A DNA stretch of 64,000 nt, from the NCBI GenBank assembly GCA_016707445.1, contig JADJHR010000001.1:434001-498000 (forward strand), in the 5' to 3' direction. The DNA is from Rubrivivax sp. (GTDB lineage Bacteria > Pseudomonadota > Gammaproteobacteria > Burkholderiales > Burkholderiaceae_C). Shown here in pieces: positions 45,003 to 53,353 of this stretch (its first letter is position 1; the number at the start of each line of letters is the position of its first letter). The notes beneath the pieces were generated by a model. That model was not told the origin of the DNA. It searched no databases and worked only from the letters and a program-made list of their open reading frames with translations. The translations under genes and the position numbers were made by a program.

Positions 45003-46040
45003 TCAGCGCTTCTCGGACTTGGTGTTGTAGCGCTTGTTCCACTCGGCCAGGATGCGCTCGCGGTTGCTGGCCGAATAGCCGAAGTCCATCTTGATCAGTC
45101 GCTTCTCATAGTCGGCCGGAATGTTGGCCAGCTTGGGTGCCACACCGGGCTGCGCGGTGATCGCGAAGTTCTTGCCGTACAGGATCATCGCGTCCTTGCT
45201 GCTGGCCCAGTCGGCGAGCTTCTTGGCGGCGGCCAGCTTCTTGGTGCCCTTGTGGATGGCAAAGGCCTCAAGGTCCCAGCCCAGGCCTTCCTTCGGAAAC
45301 ACGAGGTCGATCGGTGCACCCTTGGACTTGTTGCTGTGACCGCGGTACTCGAACGAGATGCCGACCACGTATTCACCGGCGGCCGCCATGTTGCAGGGCT
45401 TGGAGCCCGAATGCGTGTACTGCGCGATGTTGTCGTGCAGCCCGTCCATGAACTTCCAGCCACCGCCCTTGCCGTTGTCGTCGCCCCACATCTGCAGCCA
45501 GGCCACGACGTCGAAGTAACCGGTGCCCGATGAGCCCGGGTTGGGCATTACGACCTGACCCTTGTAGGCCGGCTTGAGCAGGTCTTTCCAGCCCTCGGGC
45601 TTGGGGATCTTGCGCTTGGCGGCTTCGACGGTGTTGAAGCAGACCACGGCACCGTACACGTCCATGCCCCACCAGGCCGGCGGATTCTTCTTGTCGCGGT
45701 ACTGGTTCATGATGGCGTCCAGATTCAGCGGCGCGTAGGGCTCGAGCATGCCCTGCTGGTCGAACAGCGCCAGGCCCGATGCCGCCACACCCCAGATCAC
45801 GTCGGCCTGCGGATTGGATTTTTCGGCCAGCAGCTTGGCGATGACCACACCGGTGCTGTCGCGCACGAACTTCAGTTCGATGTCCGGGTTGACCTTGTTG
45901 AAGCCTTCCTGGTAGGCCTTGATCTGGTCGGTCTCGAGCGCGGTGTAGACCAGCAACTGGGTTTTCTGCGCCAGGGCGGATCCGCCGGGCAAGGCCAGGC
46001 ACAGGGCGGCAAGGGCAAGGGTGGGAACGGACATGCGCAT
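45003..46040 (-). CDS. phnS: 2-aminoethylphosphonate ABC transporter periplasmic binding protein
   Basis: The product has 345 residues with a signal peptide (LALAALCLALPGGSALAQ). QLLVYTALETDQIKAYQEGFNKVNPDIELKFVRDSTGVV and the NPGSSGTGYFDVVAWLQMWGDD block are typical of the Burkholderia-type AEP binding protein. The ATG at 46040 follows GGAG at suitable spacing. It is the first gene of a minus-strand run that continues through transport, phnW and the gamma-glutamyl set. Confidence 0.87.
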   Translation of the reverse strand: MRMSVPTLALAALCLALPGGSALAQKTQLLVYTALETDQIKAYQEGFNKVNPDIELKFVRDSTGVVIAKLLAEKSNPQADVIWGVAASGLALFDQQGMLEPYAPLNLDAIMNQYRDKKNPPAWWGMDVYGAVVCFNTVEAAKRKIPKPEGWKDLLKPAYKGQVVMPNPGSSGTGYFDVVAWLQMWGDDNGKGGGWKFMDGLHDNIAQYTHSGSKPCNMAAAGEYVVGISFEYRGHSNKSKGAPIDLVFPKEGLGWDLEAFAIHKGTKKLAAAKKLADWASSKDAMILYGKNFAITAQPGVAPKLANIPADYEKRLIKMDFGYSASNRERILAEWNKRYNTKSEKR

Positions 46041-46216
46041 GAACGGCTCTCCGGTTGAAGTGATCGGGCAGATGCGGGCAAACCCCAGACCATGGCCTGC
46101 CGACGAAGCAGGCGGCAGGCGGTGCCGGCATTGCTGGCGCCGCCCCAAGCATGGGCATGCGAGGATCGTGCCCGGCCGGCAGGGCAGCTGTCAACGGTAG
46201 GAACGACAGGTTGCAG

Positions 46217-46249
46217 ATTGTTGACACTGTGGGTCGCCCCTGCTTCAAT
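46217..46249 (+). promoter_or_regulatory. Putative PhnR operator with overlapping promoter (EamA/phnS intergenic region)
   Basis: ATTGT-TG-ACACT at 46217-46228 is a near-perfect dyad of the GntR/FCD type, preceded by TTGCAG. Inside it lies TTGACA (46221-46226), followed after 17 bases by TTCAAT (46244-46249), a plausible sigma-70 promoter toward the EamA gene. The same arrangement is found upstream of phnR. A TTGACA facing phnS lies at 46194-46189, but with a poor -10. Confidence 0.55.
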
Positions 46250-46332
46250 CCTGCCGGATGCCTGAACCCGAGTTGATGGTTCGCGTCGCCCGGCCGCCGG
46301 TGCCCGACGCCGCCGACTGACCCACACCCCCC

Positions 46333-47199
46333 ATGGATACGCTGGTCGTGGTCCTGGTGCTGTTTGGCGCGCTGCTGCATGCGGCCTGGAATGCGCTGGT
46401 CAAGTCCAGCGGCGACAAGGAACTCGACCTCGCGCTGGTGCACTTCCTGGGTGCGCTGGCGGCGCTGCCGCTGTTGCTGCTGCTGGGCCCGCCACCATCA
46501 GTGGTGTGGCCCTTCCTGGCCACATCGCTGCTGATCCACATCGCCTACTACGTGACCTTGAACGGCGCCTACCAGCATGGCGAGCTGGGCATCACCTATC
46601 CCATCATGCGCGGCAGTGCGCCGATGCTGGTGGCGCTGGGCAGCTTTACGGTGTTGGGTGAATCGCTGAGTGCTGCCGCCTGGCTGGGGGTGTGCGCGGT
46701 CACCGCCGGCGTGCTGATGGTCGGCCTGTCGCGGCCCGTCGAAGCGCTGCACCACCGCCGTGCGCTGGCTTTTGCGCTGGCCAACGCCTTCGTCATTGCC
46801 GGCTACACCTTCGTCGACGGCCAGGGCGTGCGGCACAGCGTGACCGCAGGCGGCAGCAGCTTCAGCTACATCGCCATGCTGTTCGTGCTGGACGGCATCC
46901 CGTACCCGGCGCTGGTGGTCTGGCGCCGCAATGCCGAGGGCCGCGCCCGCATCATGGCCTACGCCCGACGACGCTGGCCGCTGGCCACGCTGGGCGGCCT
47001 GGCCTCGCTGGGCAGCTACGGCATCGCGCTGTGGGCGATGACGCGTGCGCCGGTGGCCGCGGTGTCGGCGTTGCGCGAGACCTCGGTGCTGTTTGCCACC
47101 GCGCTGTCGGTGCTGGTGCTGAAGGAACGCTTCGGTGCGCAACGTGCCGTCGGCGCCTTGATCATCGTGGCGGGGGTGGTGGCCCTGCGCCTGAGTTAG
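46333..47199 (+). CDS. EamA-family (drug/metabolite superfamily) transporter
   Basis: The product has 288 residues and about ten membrane helices, arranged as two EamA repeats (LFGALLHAAWNALVKSSG at the start; SALRETSVLFATALSVLVLKERFG in the second). It lies between two operator-like sites and in front of the 2-hydroxyacid dehydrogenase gene (14-base gap), so it is probably part of the phosphonate regulon. It may export or import a small metabolite of the pathway, or be an uptake route for a related compound. Confidence 0.82.
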   Translation: MDTLVVVLVLFGALLHAAWNALVKSSGDKELDLALVHFLGALAALPLLLLLGPPPSVVWPFLATSLLIHIAYYVTLNGAYQHGELGITYPIMRGSAPMLVALGSFTVLGESLSAAAWLGVCAVTAGVLMVGLSRPVEALHHRRALAFALANAFVIAGYTFVDGQGVRHSVTAGGSSFSYIAMLFVLDGIPYPALVVWRRNAEGRARIMAYARRRWPLATLGGLASLGSYGIALWAMTRAPVAAVSALRETSVLFATALSVLVLKERFGAQRAVGALIIVAGVVALRLS

Positions 47200-47213
47200 C
47201 CGAGGATGACGAG

Positions 47214-48251
47214 ATGACGATGCCCAGCCGTTTCAAGGTCGTGCGCACCGACCGCGAGCTCGAGATGCCACGCGTCGATGACCAGCTCAGGGCCTGGGGC
47301 GGCGAGCTGCTGCTGCTGCCCGACCGCACGCCGGCGCCGCAATTGGCGCAGGCGCTGGCCGATGCCGACCTGCTGCTGATGTGCTACGCGCCGATCACGC
47401 GCGCCATGATCGATGGCGCCGCGCGGCTGAAGGCCATCATCAAGTACGGGGTCGGCATCGATGCCATCGACATCGAGGCGGCGCGCGAGCGCGGCGTCCC
47501 GGTGGTCAACGTGCCGGCTTACGCCGAAGAGACGGTGGCCGAAGGCGCTTTCGCGTTGCTGCTGGGTCTGTTCAAGCGCTTCAAGCCGATCCAGCAGGCG
47601 ATGCAGCAGCAGGGCTGGATCTGGCCCGAGCCGCGCTGGCTGGCCAGCGACCTGTCGGGCAAAACCCTGGGTCTGCTGGGCCTGGGGCGCATCGGCCGCA
47701 GCGTGGCGCGCATGGCGGGGGGCTTTCGCATGACCGTGCTGGCCCACGACCCCTACGTCGACCCGGCAGTCGCCGCAGCGGCGGGTGTCGAACTGTGCCC
47801 CGATATGGGCGCCATGCTGGCGCGCTGCGATGCGCTGTCGGTGCACTGCGTGCTGAACGCCGACACCCGGCACCGCATCGGCGCGGCTGAACTGGCGCTG
47901 CTCAAACCCTCGGCCGTGCTGGTCAATGTCTCGCGCGGCGAAATCGTCGACGAAGCGGCGTTGCTGCAGGCCCTGCAGTCGGGCCGCCTGGCCGGCGCTG
48001 CACTGGACGTGTACGGCCAGGAGCCGCTGTCGCTGACTGGGCATGCGCTGTCGGCGCTGTATGCGATGGACAAGGTGCTGCTGTGGCCGCACCTGAGCTT
48101 CTACACCCATGAGGCGATGCAGCGACTGCAGGACGAGACCCTGGCGCGCTGCCTGGAAGCGCTGCAGGGCCAGCCGTTGACGGTGGCCTCGGCCGACCCG
48201 CGGCTGCGCGCACAGACCCGGGGCGTTCGCTTCGTCGACGATCTCGGTTGA
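47214..48251 (+). CDS. D-isomer-specific 2-hydroxyacid dehydrogenase
   Basis: The product has 345 residues. The NAD-binding motif is LGLLGLGRIGRSVARM. The catalytic residues are Arg in LVNVSRGEIVDEAALL, Glu in DVYGQEPLSL and His in LLWPHLSFYTHEA. LKAIIKYGVGIDAIDIEAARERGVPVVNVPAY is typical of phosphoglycerate dehydrogenase/CtBP-like members. It is co-directional with the EamA gene and ends 99 bases before phnR. No known phosphonate route requires it, so its substrate (a phosphono- or plain 2-hydroxyacid) is open. Confidence 0.85.
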   Translation: MTMPSRFKVVRTDRELEMPRVDDQLRAWGGELLLLPDRTPAPQLAQALADADLLLMCYAPITRAMIDGAARLKAIIKYGVGIDAIDIEAARERGVPVVNVPAYAEETVAEGAFALLLGLFKRFKPIQQAMQQQGWIWPEPRWLASDLSGKTLGLLGLGRIGRSVARMAGGFRMTVLAHDPYVDPAVAAAAGVELCPDMGAMLARCDALSVHCVLNADTRHRIGAAELALLKPSAVLVNVSRGEIVDEAALLQALQSGRLAGAALDVYGQEPLSLTGHALSALYAMDKVLLWPHLSFYTHEAMQRLQDETLARCLEALQGQPLTVASADPRLRAQTRGVRFVDDLG

Positions 48252-48266
48252 AGGCCATGCCCGCAG

Positions 48267-48306
48267 TTTGCCTATTGTTGACAATCTGCAAACCTCTGCC
48301 GAAAAT
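48267..48306 (+). promoter_or_regulatory. Putative PhnR operator with overlapping promoter (upstream of phnR)
   Basis: A 26-base dyad is built of TTTGC, ATTGT, TG, ACAAT and GCAAA with two-base unpaired steps (48267-48292). Its core is a perfect ATTGT-N2-ACAAT of the GntR/FCD type. TTGACA (48278-48283) lies inside, followed after 17 bases by GAAAAT (48301-48306), a plausible promoter for phnR and the genes after it. A repressor bound here would block the -35 box, and PhnR would then control itself. Confidence 0.6.
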
Positions 48307-48350
48307 CCGCGACCTCGGGCCTGGCCCCGCACCACCGTCATCGACCCGAC

Positions 48351-49073
48351 ATGCCTGCTGAGTTCAACCATCGAATGGCCGGCGCCGCGCAGGCGATCGA
48401 GCTGCTGCGCGAGCAGTCGCTGGCCACGCTGGCGCAGCAAGAGCTCGAGCGCCGCATCGTCTGCGGCGAGATTGCCGCCGGCACCAAGCTCAACGAAGTC
48501 GACGTCGCCGGCACGCTGGGTGTGTCGCGCGGTCCGGTGCGCGAGGCCTTTCGTGCACTCAGCCAGGCCGGCCTGGTGCGCGTGGAGAAGAACCGCGGCG
48601 TCTTCGTGCGCCAGGTCTCGCTGGACGAAGCCAGCGAGTTCTACGAGGTGCGCGCCGCCCTCGAGGGCCTGATTGGTCGCCTGGCCGCGCGGCGCATCGC
48701 GATCGACGAGATCGAACAGCTGCGTGCCGTGGTCAGGCGCATGCACCAGGTGCACAAGACGCGCAATGCCGACGAGTACTTCGTGCTGAACGTCGAATTC
48801 CACGACCTGCTGGCGCGCGCCGCGCGCAACAACGCGCTGCTGGCCAACTACCGCGGCGTGGTCAACCAGCTCGACCTGTACCGCCGCGCCAGCATCTCGC
48901 GCAGCGTGGACATCATCACGCTGTCGACGCAGGAACACGAAACCATCGTCGAGGCCGTGGCCGCGCGCGACGAGGCGCGTGTCGAGGCCTTGCTGACCCG
49001 GCACGTGCTGCTCAGCCGCGAGCGGATGTATCAGGCGCTGGGGATCACGCCCCCATCGATCGGCAGCGCCTGA
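48351..49073 (+). CDS. phnR: GntR/FCD-family phosphonate utilisation regulator
   Basis: The product has 240 residues. The N-terminal winged helix (ERRIVCGEIAAGTKLNEVDVAGTLGVSRGPVREAFRAL) is followed by an FCD ligand domain (EFYEVRAALEGLIGRLAARR, with metal-type residues in VLNVEFHDLLARAA and STQEHETIVEAVAARD). It resembles the Burkholderia-type regulator found beside AEP genes. It is transcribed ahead of phnA, pbfA and phnY. Its effector may be AEP or a pathway intermediate. Confidence 0.8.
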   Translation: MPAEFNHRMAGAAQAIELLREQSLATLAQQELERRIVCGEIAAGTKLNEVDVAGTLGVSRGPVREAFRALSQAGLVRVEKNRGVFVRQVSLDEASEFYEVRAALEGLIGRLAARRIAIDEIEQLRAVVRRMHQVHKTRNADEYFVLNVEFHDLLARAARNNALLANYRGVVNQLDLYRRASISRSVDIITLSTQEHETIVEAVAARDEARVEALLTRHVLLSRERMYQALGITPPSIGSA

Positions 49074-49122
49074 GCGCGTGGCCGCCCACCACCCCACCAC
49101 GGCATTGCCGCCCCCAGCGACC

Positions 49123-50382
49123 ATGAACCCCAATCAGCCCTCCGTCGTCGTCAACGACACCCCTTACCGCTGGCCCTTGCGGCCGGTGGTGGTCGTGTGT
49201 GTCGACGGCGGCGACCCGAGCTACCTGCAGCAGTACCTGGCCGACGGCAGCGTGTCGAACATCGCGCGCTTCATCAGCCAGGGCTTTGCCGGCGTCGCCG
49301 ACGGTTCGATGCCGTCGTTCACCTGCCCGAACAACATGTCGCTGATCACGGGCACGCCCACCGCCCGGCATGGCATCTCGGGCAACTACTACCTCGACAC
49401 CGCAACCTGGCAGCCGGTGGTGATGACCGGGCCCGAACTGTTGCGCGGCGACACCATCATCGCCCGCTTTGCCGCCGCTGGCGCCAAGGTGGTGTCGATC
49501 ACCGCCAAGGACAAGCTGCGCAAGCAGCTGGCCAAGGGGCTGGACGTGTCCCAGGGCCACGTGAGCTTCTCGAGCGAGTTCGCCGACCGCTGCACGCTGG
49601 CCGAGAACGGCATCGAGAACGTGCTCGAGCTGGTCGGCATGGACAAGCCGGGCATGTATTCGATGGAACTGTCGCTGCTCGTGCTCGAGGCCGGGCTGAA
49701 GCTGCTGCAGCAGCGCCGGCCCGATCTGCTGTACCTGTCGCTGACCGACTGGGTGCAGCACAAGTGGGCACCGCAGGAAGAGGATGCGCGCGCCTTCTAC
49801 CGCAAGCTCGACGACGTCTTCGGCCGCCTGGCCGCGTGCGACGTCACATTGGCGCTGACCGCCGACCACGGCATGAGCGACAAGAGCAATGCCGCGGGCG
49901 AGCCCAACGTGATCTGGTTGCAGGACATCCTGGACGCCAGGTTCGGCGCCGGCGAAACGGTGGTGATCTGCCCGATCACCGACGCCTTCGTCGCCCACCA
50001 CGGTGCGCTGGGCGGCTTCGTTCGCGTCTGGTCGCGCGGCAAGGTGAGCGCGCAGCAGATCATCCAGCACATCGTCAGCATCGACGGCATCGAGCTGGCG
50101 CTGGACAAGGCCACCGCCTGCCGCATGTTTGACCTGCCGGCCGACCGCGAGGCCGACGTCGCGGTCGTCTCGCGGCATGACGTGTGCATCGGCGCGTCGG
50201 CGGTCAACCACGACCTCACCGGCTTGAAGGGCAACCGCCTGCGCACGCATGGCGGCACCTCGGAAACCAAGGTGCCCTTCATCCTGAACCGGCCCTTGAA
50301 CGATGCCTACAAGGCCAAGGCCGCGTCGCAGCCGCTCAAGAGCTGGCAGCTCTTCGACTACGCCATCAACGGCACGCTGTGA
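49123..50382 (+). CDS. phnA: Phosphonoacetate hydrolase
   Basis: The product has 419 residues of the alkaline-phosphatase superfamily. It splits phosphonoacetate into acetate and phosphate at a two-zinc site. Metal ligands and the nucleophile are visible: Asp in VVVVCVDGGDPSYL, the nucleophilic Thr in MPSFTCPNNMSLITG, LTADHGMSDKSNAAG (Asp-His pair), and a late His in LRTHGGTSE. There is no signal peptide, so it acts in the cytoplasm. It ends seven bases before pbfA. Confidence 0.92.
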   Translation: MNPNQPSVVVNDTPYRWPLRPVVVVCVDGGDPSYLQQYLADGSVSNIARFISQGFAGVADGSMPSFTCPNNMSLITGTPTARHGISGNYYLDTATWQPVVMTGPELLRGDTIIARFAAAGAKVVSITAKDKLRKQLAKGLDVSQGHVSFSSEFADRCTLAENGIENVLELVGMDKPGMYSMELSLLVLEAGLKLLQQRRPDLLYLSLTDWVQHKWAPQEEDARAFYRKLDDVFGRLAACDVTLALTADHGMSDKSNAAGEPNVIWLQDILDARFGAGETVVICPITDAFVAHHGALGGFVRVWSRGKVSAQQIIQHIVSIDGIELALDKATACRMFDLPADREADVAVVSRHDVCIGASAVNHDLTGLKGNRLRTHGGTSETKVPFILNRPLNDAYKAKAASQPLKSWQLFDYAINGTL

Positions 50383-50392
50383 GGCTGGCTTG
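50381..50392 (+). promoter_or_regulatory. Ribosome binding site deciding a TTG start for pbfA
   Basis: GAGG (50381-50384) overlaps the phnA stop and is followed after five bases by TTG (50390-50392). The protein then begins LKPGDLLPGPGEGD, as expected for this family. Confidence 0.55.
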
Positions 50393-51790
50393 AAGCCTGG
50401 CGACCTGCTCCCCGGTCCCGGCGAAGGCGACGTCAACGGCACGCCGCTGCGCACCGCCTGGCAGCAGCAGCACCTGGACCCAGCCAGCCGGCAACTGCTG
50501 GCGCGCGACAGCGCGGCCTTCGTGCACCAGTCGCTGTCCACGCCCTGCCTGGCGCCGATCGTGCGCGCGCAGGGCCTGTACATCGAAGACCTGAGCGGCC
50601 GGCGCTACATGGACTTTCACGGCAACAACGTGCACCACCTGGGCCATGGCCATCCCGAGGTGATTGCCGCCATCAAGGCCCAACTCGATGAACTGAGCTT
50701 TGCGCCGCGCCGCTTTGCGCCACTGCGCGCGGTCGAACTGGCCGAGCGCCTGGGTGAGAAGTTCCGCGGCTTGACCGGGCAGCCGGGGCGGGTGCTGTTC
50801 ACCACCGGCGGCAGCGACGCCCTGGAAGTGGCGCTGAAGCTGGCGCGCGCAGCCACCGGCCGCTTCAAGACCTTGAGCTTCTGGGATTCGTTCCACGGTG
50901 CCGGTTTCGGCGCCAGCAGTGTCGGCGGCGAAGCGCTGTTCCGCTCGGGCCGGCTGGGCCCGCTTTTGCCGGGCAGCGAACATGTGGCGCCGTTCGGCTG
51001 CTACCGCTGCGCTTACGGGCACGCGGTGGACGAGCGCGGGCAACCCGATCTGGCCACCTGCAAGCTGGCCTGCGCGGCCATGGTGCGCTACGTGCTGGAG
51101 CGCGAAGGCGACGTCGCCGCGGTGGTGGCCGAACCGGCGCGCGCCGTGCCCTACATCCCGCCGCCGGGCTACTGGCAGGCGGTGCAGCAGGCCTGCCAAG
51201 AGCACGGCACGTTGCTGATCTTCGACGAGATCCCCACCGGCCTGGGCAAGACAGGCCGCTTCTTTGCCGCCGAACACGACGGCGCCGCGCCCGACATCGT
51301 GGTGCTGGGCAAGGCGCTCGGCGGTGGTGTGCTGCCCATCGCGGCCTGCATCGCGCGCGACGGCTCGAACATGGCCACCGACTTTGCGCTGGGCCACTAC
51401 ACACACGAGAAGAACCCGGTGACGGCCGCCGCCGCCCTGGCCACGCTGGACGTGATCGAGCGCGACGACCTGGTCGCCAACGCCGAGCGCGTCGGCCGCC
51501 AGGCGCTCGAGCGCCTGCACGCGATGAAGGAACGCCATTCGATCATCGGCGACGTGCGCGGCCGCGGCCTGCTGCTGGGGCTGGAGCTGGTCGAGCAGCG
51601 CAGCAGCAAGGTGCCGGCGCGTGCCGCGGCCGAGCGTGTGCTGTACCGTGCGCTCAGCCGTGGCCTGTCGTTCAAGACCACGATGGGCAATGTGATCACG
51701 CTGACGCCGCCGCTGACCATCACGCCGGCGCAGATGAGCCAGGCGCTGGACATCCTGGACGATTGCCTGGCCGAAGAGGCCGTCCACTGA
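50390..51790 (+). CDS. pbfA: (R)-1-hydroxy-2-aminoethylphosphonate ammonia-lyase, class III aminotransferase fold
   Basis: The product has 466 residues. The PLP lysine is in IVVLGKALGGGVLPIAAC and the cofactor Asp in LLIFDEIPTGLGKTG. The start KPGDLLPGPGEGDVNGTP and CYRCAYGH (a cysteine-rich insert) are typical of PbfA proteins found beside phosphonate genes. PbfA eliminates ammonia from the hydroxylated AEP to give phosphonoacetaldehyde, so it feeds the same intermediate as PhnW. Assignment over an ordinary aminotransferase rests on its place between phnA and phnY. Confidence 0.82.
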   Translation: MKPGDLLPGPGEGDVNGTPLRTAWQQQHLDPASRQLLARDSAAFVHQSLSTPCLAPIVRAQGLYIEDLSGRRYMDFHGNNVHHLGHGHPEVIAAIKAQLDELSFAPRRFAPLRAVELAERLGEKFRGLTGQPGRVLFTTGGSDALEVALKLARAATGRFKTLSFWDSFHGAGFGASSVGGEALFRSGRLGPLLPGSEHVAPFGCYRCAYGHAVDERGQPDLATCKLACAAMVRYVLEREGDVAAVVAEPARAVPYIPPPGYWQAVQQACQEHGTLLIFDEIPTGLGKTGRFFAAEHDGAAPDIVVLGKALGGGVLPIAACIARDGSNMATDFALGHYTHEKNPVTAAAALATLDVIERDDLVANAERVGRQALERLHAMKERHSIIGDVRGRGLLLGLELVEQRSSKVPARAAAERVLYRALSRGLSFKTTMGNVITLTPPLTITPAQMSQALDILDDCLAEEAVH

Positions 51791-51819
51791 ACCGTACCCC
51801 CAAGCTGCAGGAGATCCCG

Positions 51820-53277
51820 ATGAACGCCCGAACCCCCGTCGTCGACCAGCCGCTGCGCGAAGCCATGCGCATTGCCGGCGACAAGGTGCATGCCGCTTCG
51901 CCCGAGCGTGTGATCGAGATCCGATACCCCTATACCGGCGAGCTGGTGGCCACGGTGCCCAAGGCCACGGTCGAGGACGTGCGGCGCGCCATTCAGATCG
52001 CGCACCAGTACAAACCCAAGCTGACGCGGCACGATCGCTACCGCATCCTGATGAAGGCCGGTGAGTTGATCGCCGCGCGCAAGGCGCAGATGGCGCGGTT
52101 GATCACGCTGGAATCGGGCCTGTGCATCAAGGACACGCTGTACGAGGTGGGCCGTGCCAGCGACGTGCTGCTGTTCGCCGCGCAGCAGGCGCTGGTGGAC
52201 GACGGCCAGTCGTTCGCGTGCGACCTCACGCACCACGGCAAGAGCCGGCGTGTGCACACCATGCGCGAGCCGATGATGGGCGTGATTTCGGCCATCACGC
52301 CGTTCAATCACCCGCTGAACCAGGTGATCCACAAGGTGGCACCGTCGGTGGCCACGAACAACCGCATGGTGCTGAAGCCGACCGAGAAGACGCCGCTGGC
52401 GGCGATCGCCCTGGCCGACGTGCTGTACGAAGCCGGCCTGCCGCCCGAGATGCTGAGCGTGATCACCGGTGACCCGAAGGAGATCGCCGACGAGATGCTG
52501 ACCCACCCGCTGGTCGACATCGTCACCTTCACCGGCGGCGTGCCGATTGGCAAGTACATCGCGGCCAAGGCGGTGTACAAGCGCCAGGTGCTCGAGCTCG
52601 GCGGCAACGACCCGCTGGTGGTGATGGACGATGCCGACGTGGTGAAGGCGGCCGATCTGGCAGCCAACGGCTCTTACAAGAACTCGGGCCAGCGCTGCAC
52701 GGCGGTCAAGCGCATCCTCGTGCACGAGAAGATCGCCGCCGACTTCACCGATGCCTTGCTGGCCAAGACCCGCGCCTGGACCTACGGTGACCCGCTGGAC
52801 CCGGCGGTCGACATGGGCACGGTGATCGACGAAGGGGCGGCGCGGCTGTTCGAGCGCCGCGTCAACGACGCGGTGGCGCAGGGGGCGCGGCTGCTGCACG
52901 GCAACCAGCGCCAGGGTGCGCTGTACGCGCCGACGCTGATCGACCAGGTGCATGGCGAGATGGAGGTCGTGAAGCTGGAGACCTTCGGCCCGGTGTCGCC
53001 GGTGATGACGTTCAAGGATGTCGACGACGCCATCGCGCAGGTCAATTCCACCGTCTATGGCCTCAGTTCGGGTGTGTGCACAAACCGGCTGGACGACATC
53101 ATGCGCTTCGTGCGCGAGCTCAACCTCGGCTCGGTCAACGTCTGGGAGGTGCCCGGCTACCGGCTCGAAGTGACGCCCTTCGGCGGCATCAAGGACTCAG
53201 GCACTGGCGTTAAGGAAGGTGTGCAGGAATGCTGCAAGGCCTTCACCAACGTGAAGACCTACTCACTGCCGTGGTGA
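51820..53277 (+). CDS. phnY: Phosphonoacetaldehyde dehydrogenase
   Basis: The product has 485 residues, an aldehyde dehydrogenase that oxidises phosphonoacetaldehyde to phosphonoacetate with NAD. The catalytic Cys is in YKNSGQRCTAVKRILV and the base Glu in QVLELGGNDPLVVMD. ITPFNHPLNQVIHKVAPSVA is the cofactor-binding region. An AGGAG lies six bases before the ATG. It sits 29 bases after pbfA and completes the AEP to acetate route with PhnW and PhnA. It could also be confused with other semialdehyde dehydrogenases, but its context is decisive. Confidence 0.9.
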   Translation: MNARTPVVDQPLREAMRIAGDKVHAASPERVIEIRYPYTGELVATVPKATVEDVRRAIQIAHQYKPKLTRHDRYRILMKAGELIAARKAQMARLITLESGLCIKDTLYEVGRASDVLLFAAQQALVDDGQSFACDLTHHGKSRRVHTMREPMMGVISAITPFNHPLNQVIHKVAPSVATNNRMVLKPTEKTPLAAIALADVLYEAGLPPEMLSVITGDPKEIADEMLTHPLVDIVTFTGGVPIGKYIAAKAVYKRQVLELGGNDPLVVMDDADVVKAADLAANGSYKNSGQRCTAVKRILVHEKIAADFTDALLAKTRAWTYGDPLDPAVDMGTVIDEGAARLFERRVNDAVAQGARLLHGNQRQGALYAPTLIDQVHGEMEVVKLETFGPVSPVMTFKDVDDAIAQVNSTVYGLSSGVCTNRLDDIMRFVRELNLGSVNVWEVPGYRLEVTPFGGIKDSGTGVKEGVQECCKAFTNVKTYSLPW

Positions 53278-53353
53278 ACGTGCACGCCGCTCGGCTCGAG
53301 CGCATCCGTCTCCCGCGGCATGATCACCGGTTCCTCCGCCTGCGGGCCGCCCC

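Noticed and set aside
46180..46200. TTGACA facing phnS as a full promoter.
   Set aside because: The hexamer is good, but the best -10 at allowed spacing (GCACGA or CACGAT) is poor, so I did not annotate it separately.
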